Shown piece by piece: positions 45,689 to 54,538 of a DNA stretch of 64,000 bases. The stretch is from Flavivirga aquatica (lineage in GTDB: Bacteria; Bacteroidota; Bacteroidia; Flavobacteriales; Flavobacteriaceae): contig NZ_MDJD01000034.1 of NCBI RefSeq assembly GCF_001747085.1, forward strand, positions 1 to 64,000, read 5' to 3'. The stretch's first letter is position 1. The number at the start of each line of letters is the position of its first letter. The translations under genes were made by a program, and so were the position numbers. The notes beneath the pieces are model-generated. The model searched no databases and was not told where the DNA came from. It saw only the letters and a list, made by a program, of their open reading frames with translations.

Positions 45689-47899
45689 TTAGTCTTTTTT
45701 AATTAATTTTATTGTCTTATTAACTCCATTTTTTTTTGTAAAGTTAAGAAAATACATACCTTCTTTCAAATTTTTAGGAGAAGAGATATTAAGTTCTTGA
45801 ATATTTTCTTGAAGTTCTTTGTAATAAACGATTCGACCATGGATATCCATAATATTCACCTTTTGTATACCTTCTTGATTAAACCTTAGTTTAATTTTAT
45901 TTTGAAAAGGATTAGGTGAGATGCTAATGTCTTGATTTATTGTTTTTACCAGATTATCTTTACTGATATTTAAGATATTTAAATTTCTATTATAAGTAGT
46001 CCAAGTAATATCATCAATAGCAATATGGTTTTGCTTATTTGTAGCTGAATTATTTTTTAATTCTATAGTAATATTACCAGCAATATCGATATCGTTTACT
46101 TCAAAAGTATAAAGATCTGTACCGTTATTATGAGTACTAGTTCCTACTACATCTCCGTTTATTAATAATTCTAAAATATGAGCTGTTCCAGCTACTCTAT
46201 CTTTACATTTAACAGAAAAAGAAGAAATACCACCAGCGATAGGAGTAGACTTAACACCTGTTTTTCCACTTCTAAAATAAATGTCTTTAGAGTTTTTTAC
46301 ATTATTAGAAGATCCTTTAGCAGCAATTATATTCCATACAAAGCTATTATCTCCAGTATAAGTTTCGTTACCCCATCCGGTAAGTGTCATATTGCTAAAA
46401 GTTTCAGTATAAGATTGTCCTGGTGTAGGGTTCCCTCCTCCAGTAACAGTTACGGTTGAGGTTGCAGTTTTATTACCATCAATAGTAGTAACAGTGACTA
46501 TTGCAGTACCAGCAGATATAGCAGTAACTCTTCCATTAGCGTTAATTGAAGCAACAGAGGTGTTGTTTGAAGACCAAGTCACCGATTTATTACTAGCATT
46601 GTTAGGTAAAACAGTTGCATTTAAATTTTTTGCCTTCCCTACACTAAGAGCTACCAATGTTGGTGCTAGTAATACTTCTGTTGCATTAACAGGGATTGTA
46701 TTATCGCCTATGTTGACAGCATACAATGTTCCTCCAGATGGAGCTCCACCACTAAAAGCAGGAAAGTTATCAATACGTTCTTGTATAGATAAACCTAATT
46801 TTTTAGGTCCAAAATACACTTTACTATTATCAGACCATGGCGTACGACTACCATAATTATGATTATCTTGAACGCATTTATTTTTATAAAGGTAATTCGG
46901 TTTATCTGAGTTTCTATGTTTTGTAGACCATGGACCCATTATTGCAAAATAGATAGGTTTACCATTTTCTGTTTCAGGAAATGGTCCTTTTTCACCTCTT
47001 TCTAAAGGAGGCATATCAGATGGTAGTGTTATTCTATTGTTTGAGATAAGGTTATTACCAGCATCACCAGAATGGAAGCTGATTTCTTGTTTAAAATCAT
47101 TGTCATATACAACATTATATTCAACATTACTTCCTTGAAGAGAAATATGTCTTAAATGCGTGATTTCACATCCTGTAATAAGATTGTCTCTTCCTTGAAT
47201 GAAAAAATAACCTTCGGCTCCTCCAGCTTTCCTTTTACACCCATCGACAATTAAATCTCTAAATGTATTATGATCTGCAGGGCATCTTAAAGGGTCTTTA
47301 GCGCTATTAATTATGCTTACTTTGTCTAACCAGCAATCTTTAGTTGTTCCAGTAAGTTTTATAGAAACATTAGAATTACTAAATTCTTTATTAGCATCTA
47401 AACTATAGTTCCAAGGGTATTTTGGAGTATCCCAGCTTCCTTTAATTGTTAAATTATAGATTCCACATTTTTGAACATCTCTAAAAGAAAACGCATCATT
47501 GTTATTCATAGTAATAGTACATACTACACCATTTCTACTCTCTCCTTGTAGAGAAACATTAGATTTCATGGTAATTGATTTGTTAATATTATAATCACCA
47601 TTAGATAATTTAATCAATCCTTTTTGTCCTCCAGATAAATCATTTGCCATGTTTAGTATTTCAGCATTAATTTTATCACTATTACCTTCAGTAATCGTTT
47701 TAACAATATTGAAGCTATTTATAAAAGGAATACCTCCTCTTACACCAGCATTAGCCCATCTTGCCATTTGTGGATAGTCACTATCAAACTTACTTTGGTC
47801 AATAGTCACTCCAGGATCACCAACTCTTAATTGGGCTTGACTTGGAAAAAATGTTATGTAGAGCATGAACATAAGTAAAAATTCTAATTGTTTTTTCAT
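45689..47899 (-). CDS. T9SS-exported right-handed beta-helix protein with Ig-like domain
   Basis: A 736-residue exported protein. The signal peptide is about 1-22. A right-handed parallel beta-helix region follows (about 60-370, with turns such as YNINKSITMKSNVSLQGES and FRDLIVDGC), the fold of polysaccharide lyases, pectin-type enzymes and some carrageenases. A Big_2-type Ig-like domain (about 405-490), a jelly-roll-like region (about 495-640) and a T9SS sorting domain (about 660-736) complete it. It likely binds or cuts a polysaccharide; the catalytic family cannot be fixed from motifs alone. It is convergent with an unknown exported gene. Confidence 0.82.
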   Translation of the reverse strand: MKKQLEFLLMFMLYITFFPSQAQLRVGDPGVTIDQSKFDSDYPQMARWANAGVRGGIPFINSFNIVKTITEGNSDKINAEILNMANDLSGGQKGLIKLSNGDYNINKSITMKSNVSLQGESRNGVVCTITMNNNDAFSFRDVQKCGIYNLTIKGSWDTPKYPWNYSLDANKEFSNSNVSIKLTGTTKDCWLDKVSIINSAKDPLRCPADHNTFRDLIVDGCKRKAGGAEGYFFIQGRDNLITGCEITHLRHISLQGSNVEYNVVYDNDFKQEISFHSGDAGNNLISNNRITLPSDMPPLERGEKGPFPETENGKPIYFAIMGPWSTKHRNSDKPNYLYKNKCVQDNHNYGSRTPWSDNSKVYFGPKKLGLSIQERIDNFPAFSGGAPSGGTLYAVNIGDNTIPVNATEVLLAPTLVALSVGKAKNLNATVLPNNASNKSVTWSSNNTSVASINANGRVTAISAGTAIVTVTTIDGNKTATSTVTVTGGGNPTPGQSYTETFSNMTLTGWGNETYTGDNSFVWNIIAAKGSSNNVKNSKDIYFRSGKTGVKSTPIAGGISSFSVKCKDRVAGTAHILELLINGDVVGTSTHNNGTDLYTFEVNDIDIAGNITIELKNNSATNKQNHIAIDDITWTTYNRNLNILNISKDNLVKTINQDISISPNPFQNKIKLRFNQEGIQKVNIMDIHGRIVYYKELQENIQELNISSPKNLKEGMYFLNFTKKNGVNKTIKLIKKD

Positions 47900-48270
47900 A
47901 ATGCTTAATTTGGGCTTTATATTATTTAATGATATGTTTATCTACGATAACTGACTATAAAATGGACTACAAAAAAAAGTAATTATCTTACAAAATAGGG
48001 CGTGTTGTTTAAAATCATGAGATTAATTTTGGTTATTGTTTAGGGAAAGAGTAATAAATAAGAGTTTGATGATTTTTAAAGGTGTATCCTTTTTGGATGA
48101 CTCGCTATTAAGTGTTTAAAGATTGTGTGAGTTTGGAGAGTTTACTTAATATGTTTTATTGGTTTTGATTTTGTTAGATAGCTTATTGAAAAGCTTTTAA
48201 TTATTATATTAGAAATAATTAATTTAAAAAAGTATATTTACTTAAATTAGAATTAATTTTAAGAATTAGG
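47900..48270. other. divergent intergenic region
   Basis: This 371-base gap lies between the beta-helix gene and the FdhF/YdeP-type gene. It holds the AAGTA-N4-TACTT operator and promoter described at 48230-48250. No other hairpin or open frame of note was seen. Confidence 0.5.
48230..48250 (+). promoter_or_regulatory. AAGTA-N4-TACTT operator and -7 element
   Basis: AAGTATATTTACTT (48230-48243) is a 5-4-5 inverted repeat. It runs directly into TAAATTAG (48243-48250), a one-base-off match to the -7 element TAnnTTTG. The same layout is found before nirB and narK. It lies 20 bases before the start codon. Confidence 0.6.
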
Positions 48271-50565
48271 ATGGGTAAATTATCAGAGAAAAAAGCAATA
48301 CCACCAGAAGCGTTTAGTGATTTAATTGTAAAAAATCCACCAAAAAACAGTGTTGGTTTAGGAGCTGTAAAGGCAGCAATAGGTCATGCTGCTAAGTATA
48401 TGAAACCTGCTGATGCATTGAAGCTATCTCTAAAAATAAATCAAAAAGGTGGTTTTGATTGTCCTGGTTGTGCATGGCCAGATCCAGATGATGAGCGTTC
48501 TGTTTTAGGTGAATATTGTGAAAATGGTATGAAAGCCATTGCAGAAGAAGCACAGAATAAAACAATCAATCGGGAATTTTTTGCAAAGCATTCTATAGAC
48601 GAGCTGTCGAATTTATCAGATTTTGAAATAGGTAAATCAGGACGATTAGCAGAACCTATGTTACTTGCAGAAAGTGGAACACATTATATACCTATTTCTT
48701 GGGAAGCCGCTTTTAAAAAAGTAGGAAAGTATTTAAATACACTTAGCGATCCAGATGAAGCTGTATTTTATACATCAGGGAGAACAACTAATGAGGCGGC
48801 TTTTTTGTATCAACTTTTTGTTAGAGAATATGGGACATCAAATTTGCCAGATTGTTCTAATATGTGCCATGAAGCTAGTGGAAAAGCATTAACAGAAACT
48901 CTAGGTATAGGAAAAGGTTCGGTTACTTTAGATGATTTATATAAAGCAGAATTGGTAATGGTTATTGGGCAAAACCCAGCAACAAACCATCCAAGGATGC
49001 TTACAGCTCTTGAAAAAACTAAAAAGAATGGAGGTAAAATAGTAGCAATAAATCCACTTCCTGAAGCAGGACTTATAAAATTCACGAATCCTCAAAACCC
49101 AATTAAACTATTAACGGGAGGTACTAAATTAGCCGATGTATTTGTACCTATTACAATTAATGGTGATGTGGCTTTTGTAAAGGCAATTCTTTTAAAACTT
49201 TTAGAAAAGGAAAAACAAAAAGGAGGAGTATTTGATCAAACTTTTATTGAAGCTCATACAGATGGTTATGAGTCTTTTATAAATGATTTGAAAACCTATA
49301 ATTTTCAAGCATGCCTTGAAGCTTCTGGTGTTTCTCAAGATATTTTTGATGATGTTTTTAATTTAATTTTAAATAATGATAAAATCATTATTTGTTGGGC
49401 AATGGGGCTAACTCAGCATCAAAATGCAGTAGATAATATTAGAGAATTAGTAAATCTACTATTATTAAAAGGAAGTATTGGAAAGGAAGGGGCAGGAACT
49501 TGTCCAGTGCGAGGACATTCTAATGTTCAGGGAGATAGAACAGTTGGCATATGGGAAGCAGCTCCTCAAACATTTTTAGATAAAATTGAAAATAAATATG
49601 GATTTAAACCAACTGCTAAACATGGCTATTCGGTTATAGATGCGATTAAAGCCATGTATGAAAAGAAAGCGAAAGTATTTTTTGGATTGGGAGGTAATTT
49701 TATTTCTGCAGTTCCAGATACAGCATATGCCGCTCAAGCATTAGCTAATTGTAATTTGACAGTGCATGTTAGTACAAAATTGAATCGCTCTCATTTAGTT
49801 ACAGGAAAAGAAGCATTGATTTTACCTTGTTTAGGACGTACGGAGAAAGACTACCAAAAAACAGGAGAGCAAGTGCAGAGTGTGGAAAATTCGATGGGTA
49901 TTGTATCGTCTACAAAAGGGATTCTAGAACCATGTTCAAGTGCTTTGTTGAGTGAAGTGGCAGTTGTTTGTGGTATAGCGCATGAAACATTAAAAGATAG
50001 AACTAAAATTAATTGGCTTGCGTATAAAGATGATTATAATTTAGTGCGAGAAGATATTCAAGAAGTAGTTTCTGGGTTTGATGATTATAATAAACGTTTA
50101 AAACAGCCTTCTGGGTTTTATTTGCCTAATGGAGCACGTGTTAGAGACTTTAAAACGAAAACAGGAAAAGCAAATTTTTCAATTAATAAGCTTCCAGATT
50201 GGAAGCTTAAAAAAGATGAATTAATAATGATGACTATACGTAGTCATGATCAATTTAATACCACTATTTATGGGTTAAATGATAGGTATCGTGGTATTTT
50301 TAATGAACGTCGTGTTGTTTTAATGAATCGAGAAGACATGAAAAGGAGAGGGTTGAATGAACATCAAGTAGTGAATTTGAAATCGGAATTTAATGGAGTT
50401 ATTAGAAAGGCTAATAAATTTAAGGTTGTAGGGTATGATATCCCTAAAAATTGTTGTGCAACTTATTTTCCCGAGACAAATGTACTTGTGTCTTTAGATA
50501 GTTTTGCGCATACAGCTAAAACACCAGCTTCCAAGAGTGTAATAATAACGATAGAGGCAAGTTAA
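48271..50565 (+). CDS. FdhF/YdeP-family molybdopterin oxidoreductase
   Basis: A 764-residue molybdopterin enzyme of the FdhF/YdeP group, related to formate dehydrogenase catalytic subunits. The N-terminal cysteines FDCPGCAWPDPDD (C64, C67) with C83 suggest an iron-sulfur cluster site. Motifs AVFYTSGRTTNEAAFLYQ, SNMCHEASG, GQNPATNHPRML, and near the end the molybdopterin-binding C-terminal domain (about 640-760) follow. The selenocysteine/cysteine position of true formate dehydrogenase has not been identified. The substrate is unknown; family members have been linked to acid resistance in E. coli. It sits in the nitrate region and shares the operator seen before nirB and narK. Confidence 0.87.
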   Translation: MGKLSEKKAIPPEAFSDLIVKNPPKNSVGLGAVKAAIGHAAKYMKPADALKLSLKINQKGGFDCPGCAWPDPDDERSVLGEYCENGMKAIAEEAQNKTINREFFAKHSIDELSNLSDFEIGKSGRLAEPMLLAESGTHYIPISWEAAFKKVGKYLNTLSDPDEAVFYTSGRTTNEAAFLYQLFVREYGTSNLPDCSNMCHEASGKALTETLGIGKGSVTLDDLYKAELVMVIGQNPATNHPRMLTALEKTKKNGGKIVAINPLPEAGLIKFTNPQNPIKLLTGGTKLADVFVPITINGDVAFVKAILLKLLEKEKQKGGVFDQTFIEAHTDGYESFINDLKTYNFQACLEASGVSQDIFDDVFNLILNNDKIIICWAMGLTQHQNAVDNIRELVNLLLLKGSIGKEGAGTCPVRGHSNVQGDRTVGIWEAAPQTFLDKIENKYGFKPTAKHGYSVIDAIKAMYEKKAKVFFGLGGNFISAVPDTAYAAQALANCNLTVHVSTKLNRSHLVTGKEALILPCLGRTEKDYQKTGEQVQSVENSMGIVSSTKGILEPCSSALLSEVAVVCGIAHETLKDRTKINWLAYKDDYNLVREDIQEVVSGFDDYNKRLKQPSGFYLPNGARVRDFKTKTGKANFSINKLPDWKLKKDELIMMTIRSHDQFNTTIYGLNDRYRGIFNERRVVLMNREDMKRRGLNEHQVVNLKSEFNGVIRKANKFKVVGYDIPKNCCATYFPETNVLVSLDSFAHTAKTPASKSVIITIEAS

Positions 50566-50643
50566 TAATAAAGTAGATTAATTATAAATTGACTTTTTCG
50601 CCTATCTAAAAGCTATTTTTTACTTTATAGTTAATTATACTTA

Positions 50644-50664
50644 TATCAATTTGAGAAATTGATA
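50644..50664. promoter_or_regulatory. inverted repeat between fdhF/ydeP-type gene and nirB
   Basis: TATCAATTT-GAG-AAATTGATA is a perfect 9-base inverted repeat with a 3-base loop, 79 bases after the stop of the upstream gene. No T-run follows, so it is a poor terminator; a regulator-binding site or mRNA hairpin is possible. Confidence 0.5.
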
Positions 50665-50709
50665 ATAATCGTTATTCTACGTAAAATTCTTTAAAAAAAG
50701 ACTTTAAAA

Positions 50710-50731
50710 TACGTATAAATACTTAGTTTTG
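50710..50731 (+). promoter_or_regulatory. nirB operator and -7 promoter element
   Basis: TACGTAT-AA-ATACTTA (50710-50725) is a near-perfect inverted repeat (ACGTA-N4-TACTT core) that shares its last two bases with the -7 element TAGTTTTG (50724-50731, TAnnTTTG). The start codon is 18 bases downstream. The same arrangement is at 60717-60738 before narK. Confidence 0.7.
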
Positions 50732-50749
50732 TATTCAAATACGTAATTT

Positions 50750-53263
50750 ATGAAAAATATTATTGTTGTTGGTAATGGAATGGTTGGTTATAAATTTTGT
50801 GAAAAGTTTGTAGCAAAATCAGCAAGTAAGGACTTTAAAATTACTGTTTTTGGTGAAGAGCCAAGACCTGCTTATGATCGTGTTCATTTAAGTGAGTTTT
50901 TTGAAAATCAAGATGCTAAAGCTCTTGAAATGGCTCCAGCAGAATGGTATGCAGATAATGGTATTGAATTAATAGTAGATGAACGTGTTACAGATATTCA
51001 CAGATCTACAAAAAAAATTACTACAGTTAAAGATCGTGAGTTCTCTTATGATTATTTAGTATTAGCTACAGGTTCTTCGGCTTTTGTACCGCCAATTAAA
51101 GGTGTAGAAAAAGAAGGCGTATTTGTATATAGAACAATTGAAGATTTAGAAGGTATGCTTGCTTATGCCGATAAACTTAAAAAAGAAAAACCAAATGCAA
51201 AAGCAGCAGTTCTTGGTGGAGGTTTATTAGGTTTAGAAGCGGGTAAAGCTGCAATGGATATGGGATTAGAACCGCATATTGTTGAGTTTGCATCTAAACT
51301 AATGCCTAGGCAATTAGATTTAAGAAGTAGTCAAGTATTACAATTAAAATTAGAATCTATAGGATTAAATATTCATTTAAGTAAAGCGACTAACCAGATT
51401 TTGGGAGATAAGGCCATTACTGGAATGGAGTTTGGAGAGGATGATGTATTAGATGTCGATATGCTAATTATTTCGGCAGGTATTCGTCCAAGAGATGAGC
51501 TAGGAAAAACTTGTGGTCTTGAAATGGGCGTTCGTGGAGGAATTGTTGTTGATAATAAAATGCAAACATCTGATGAAAATATTTATGCTATTGGAGAGAT
51601 TGCACTATACAACCAAATGATTTATGGTTTAGTAGCACCTGGTTATGATATGGCTGGTGTGGCTGTAGATCAAATTTTAGGTGAGGTAGAAGCATTAATG
51701 CCTGATGAAATAGATATGTCTACCAAATTAAAATTAATTGGAGTAGACGTAGCTAGTTTTGGTGAACCTTTTATGCCAGCGTCAAAAGGACATTCTATTA
51801 TTTTTGAAAATAAAACACAGTATTTATATAAAAGAATAAACGTAAGTCTTGATGGTAAATCATTGCTTGGAGGTATTTTAGTTGGAGATGCTTCCGATTA
51901 TAATATGTTACATCAAGTATATTTAAATGGAATGGCTATTCCTGAAGATCCTTCGCAATTAATTTTACCAGCTAGTGAAGGCGGATCGTCATTTGGTAGT
52001 GTTCTTGATTTACCAGATACTGCACAAGTATGTTCTTGCGAAAGTATTTCTAAAGGTGATATTTGCTGTTCTATTACAGAAGACGATTGTAATAATTTAG
52101 GTGATGTTATAGAAAAAACAAAAGCAACAACAGGTTGTGGTGGTTGTAAACCTATGGTTGTAGATTTAGTAAATGAGACATTAAAATCTTTAGGTAAAGA
52201 AGTTAAAGAAACCATTTGTGAACATTTTAGTTTTAGTAGACAGGAGCTTTACGATTTAATAAAAATCAATAAAGTAGCCGATTACGAAGAAACGCTTAAT
52301 TTATTTGGAGATGGTCATGGTTGTGAGATTTGTAAGCCATTAGTAGCATCTATTTTTGCTACAATTACTATGGAAACTCCAAACCGTCAACCCGTTATTC
52401 AAGATACAAACGATAGATTTTTAGCAAATATTCAACGTAATGGCACTTACTCTGTAGTGCCAAGAATTGCTGGAGGAGAGATTACTCCAGACAAATTAAT
52501 TGTTATTGGTGAGGTTGCTAAAAAATACGATTTATACACTAAAGTTACTGGTGGACAACGAATCGATTTATTTGGAGCACAGTTGCATCAGTTACCACTT
52601 ATTTGGAAAGAATTAATTGATGCTGGTTTCGAAAGTGGTCATGCTTATGGAAAGTCATTACGTACTGTAAAAAGTTGTGTAGGTTCTACATGGTGTAGAT
52701 ATGGTATGCATGAAAGTGTAACCTTTGCTATTGATATTGAAAATAGATATAGAGGATTACGTTCGCCTCATAAATTAAAAGGCGGTGTATCAGGATGTAT
52801 TAGAGAATGTGCAGAAGCTAGAGGAAAAGATTTTGGATTAATTGCAGTCGATGGCGGATGGAACTTATATGTATGTGGAAATGGTGGAGCAACTCCTAAA
52901 CATGCTGTATTATTGGCAGAAAAATTAGATGATGAAACTGTTGTAAAATATTTAGATAGATTCTTGATGTACTATATACGCACTGCAGGTCCTTTAGTAA
53001 GAACAGCGCCTTGGTTAGATAAATTAGAAGGAGGGATAGAATATTTAAAGCAAGTGGTTATTGAAGATTCTTTAGGTATTGCTGAAGAGTTAGAACAAGA
53101 AATGCAAGGACTTGTAAATAGATATGAGTGTGAGTGGAAACAGGCTATTGAGAATCCAGAAATGATGAAACGTTTTAAGCACTTTGTGAATTCGGATGAT
53201 ACTGATGATAATTTAGTATTTGTACCTATGCGTGATCAAAAAATGCCAAAAGCTTGGAGTTAG
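50750..53263 (+). CDS. nirB: NADH-dependent nitrite reductase, large subunit
   Basis: NirB reduces nitrite to ammonium with six electrons, as the large subunit of NirBD. The 837 residues have the FAD/NADH domain (GNGMVGYKF at the start, GGGLLGLEAG at about 158), two BFD-type [2Fe-2S] domains (about 420-470 with CSCESISKGDI and CGGCKP; and about 480-540 with CEICKP) and the sulfite/nitrite reductase core. The siroheme/[4Fe-4S] ligands are in VGSTWCRYGMHES and GCIRECAEARGKDFG. The promoter carries a shared operator. nirD follows after a 284-base gap. Confidence 0.96.
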   Translation: MKNIIVVGNGMVGYKFCEKFVAKSASKDFKITVFGEEPRPAYDRVHLSEFFENQDAKALEMAPAEWYADNGIELIVDERVTDIHRSTKKITTVKDREFSYDYLVLATGSSAFVPPIKGVEKEGVFVYRTIEDLEGMLAYADKLKKEKPNAKAAVLGGGLLGLEAGKAAMDMGLEPHIVEFASKLMPRQLDLRSSQVLQLKLESIGLNIHLSKATNQILGDKAITGMEFGEDDVLDVDMLIISAGIRPRDELGKTCGLEMGVRGGIVVDNKMQTSDENIYAIGEIALYNQMIYGLVAPGYDMAGVAVDQILGEVEALMPDEIDMSTKLKLIGVDVASFGEPFMPASKGHSIIFENKTQYLYKRINVSLDGKSLLGGILVGDASDYNMLHQVYLNGMAIPEDPSQLILPASEGGSSFGSVLDLPDTAQVCSCESISKGDICCSITEDDCNNLGDVIEKTKATTGCGGCKPMVVDLVNETLKSLGKEVKETICEHFSFSRQELYDLIKINKVADYEETLNLFGDGHGCEICKPLVASIFATITMETPNRQPVIQDTNDRFLANIQRNGTYSVVPRIAGGEITPDKLIVIGEVAKKYDLYTKVTGGQRIDLFGAQLHQLPLIWKELIDAGFESGHAYGKSLRTVKSCVGSTWCRYGMHESVTFAIDIENRYRGLRSPHKLKGGVSGCIRECAEARGKDFGLIAVDGGWNLYVCGNGGATPKHAVLLAEKLDDETVVKYLDRFLMYYIRTAGPLVRTAPWLDKLEGGIEYLKQVVIEDSLGIAEELEQEMQGLVNRYECEWKQAIENPEMMKRFKHFVNSDDTDDNLVFVPMRDQKMPKAWS

Positions 53264-53318
53264 ATATTGAGTGTTATTAAAAAAAAGATATAACAAGAAA
53301 ATAAATTCACTAAAGGCG

Positions 53319-53512
53319 AGTTGCGTTAAGGATTGCAGTGAAAATCCTTTTTAAAGTATTGAAACGTCATTGCGAGGTAATTTTTCTTTGACGTGGCATT
53401 TGTTAATCGATAAAAAAGGATATCAGATCGTTTTCCTTCTCGTCATAAACAAGAAAAAAGGGTTTTTAAAAAGATTGTAGCGAAAAACCCGACCTTTTAG
53501 GTAACGCCCTAA
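53319..53512. repeat. composite repeat with long imperfect hairpin between nirB and nirD
   Basis: GCGTTAAGGATTGCAG at the left end and TAACGCCCTAAG at the right end are partly complementary. Each half has its own small hairpin-like core (AAGGATT...AATCCTT on the left). Inside, at 53369-53384, is GTCATTGCGAGGTAAT, a copy of the REP-like repeat seen in pabB. This type of block (an AATCCTT-like half and a CCCGACC half) recurs in flavobacterial genomes in my recollection, which I cannot check here. It separates nirB from nirD and may affect mRNA processing. Confidence 0.55.
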
Positions 53513-53547
53513 GAAAATAATTAGATTAAAAATAACACATTGTAATT

Positions 53548-53928
53548 ATGCAAGAAGATATACTTAAACAATACGAAACAGTAACAGAGGGTAATGTAAA
53601 AGAATGGTTTGAGGTTGGTAAAGTATCTGATTTTCCAGAAAATAGTGGTGCCTGTATTAAACATAAAACCAAGCAAATAGCGGTTTATAATTTTACTAGA
53701 ACAGGGAAGTGGTATGCGAGCCAGAATTTATGTCCGCATAAAATGGAAATGGTGCTGTCTTTAGGGATGATAGGTGATAAGGATGGTGTGCCTAAAGTGG
53801 CTTGCCCGATGCATAAAAAGAATTTTTCTTTAGAAGATGGTTCTAATCTTGCTGGAGAAGATTTAAAAATTGCAACCTATCCTGTTAAAATTGAAGCAGG
53901 AAATGTGTATATTGGCTTTTCAGATTAA
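53548..53928 (+). CDS. nirD: nitrite reductase small subunit, Rieske-type
   Basis: A 126-residue Rieske-fold protein and the small partner of NirB. Unlike many NirD proteins, which have lost them, it keeps the Rieske [2Fe-2S] ligand pairs: CPH (C62, H64) and CPMH (C86, H89). It is likely to carry a cluster. It starts the stretch nirD-DUF4202-kinase, with 15- and 10-base gaps. No promoter of the operator type precedes it, so it may be read through from nirB. Confidence 0.9.
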   Translation: MQEDILKQYETVTEGNVKEWFEVGKVSDFPENSGACIKHKTKQIAVYNFTRTGKWYASQNLCPHKMEMVLSLGMIGDKDGVPKVACPMHKKNFSLEDGSNLAGEDLKIATYPVKIEAGNVYIGFSD

Positions 53929-53943
53929 TATTTTTGAAAATTC

Positions 53944-54528
53944 ATGGAGCCAACTCGATTTGAAACAGCTATTGCATTAATAGATAAAAAAAACTCGGAA
54001 GATATAAACGCATACCATATTTATGGGTTAGAGTACCCTAAAGAATTGTTGTATTCGCAACGTATGTCTAGGAAATTATTACAGTTTAAACCTAATGCAT
54101 CAAAAGCATTACAAATAGCTGCAAGAGCACAACATATTTGTAGATGGAAGATAGCTAGAGATGAGTATCCTATGGATCGTGTAGGGTATTTGAAATGGAG
54201 AGAAACTCTTAAAAAAATGCATGCAGAATTAACTTCAGAAATTCTTACTCAGGTAGGTTATGATGCTGAATATATTGATAGAATTTCTTTACTTATTAAT
54301 AAAAAATTAATTAAGAAGAATAAAGAATCTCAAGCATTAGAAGATACCATATGTTTGGTGTTTTTAGATTATTACTTTGAAGAATTTGCAGCTAAGCATA
54401 ATGATGAGAAAGTAATAGATATACTAAAAAAAACCTGGATTAAAATGTCTGATGAAGGCCATGAAGAGGCTTTAAAACTTAATTTTTCGGATAAAAGTTT
54501 ATCTTTAGTAAAACAAGCTATTTCTTAA
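53944..54528 (+). CDS. DUF4202 family protein
   Basis: A 194-residue helical protein matching DUF4202 over its whole length (METTRF-like start EPTRFETAIALIDKKNSED, LLYSQRMSRKLLQFKPNASKALQIAARAQHICRWKI, RDEYPMDRVGYLKWRETLKKMHAELT). A His/Asp-rich core recalls HD-like hydrolases, but the fold is not proven. DUF4202 genes are frequently linked to nitrate or nitrite assimilation genes, which fits this place between nirD and the sensor kinase. The function is unknown. Confidence 0.87.
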   Translation: MEPTRFETAIALIDKKNSEDINAYHIYGLEYPKELLYSQRMSRKLLQFKPNASKALQIAARAQHICRWKIARDEYPMDRVGYLKWRETLKKMHAELTSEILTQVGYDAEYIDRISLLINKKLIKKNKESQALEDTICLVFLDYYFEEFAAKHNDEKVIDILKKTWIKMSDEGHEEALKLNFSDKSLSLVKQAIS

Positions 54529-54538
54529 ATAATAACAT

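Noticed and set aside
45689-47899. Naming the beta-helix protein as an iota-carrageenase or alginate lyase
   Set aside because: The fold is shared by many polysaccharide lyases and hydrolases and I could not identify family-specific catalytic residues.
50644-50664. An FNR-type site before nirB
   Set aside because: FNR sites read TTGAT-N4-ATCAA; here the halves are in the opposite order (ATCAA ... TTGAT) with another spacer, so only an inverted repeat is claimed.
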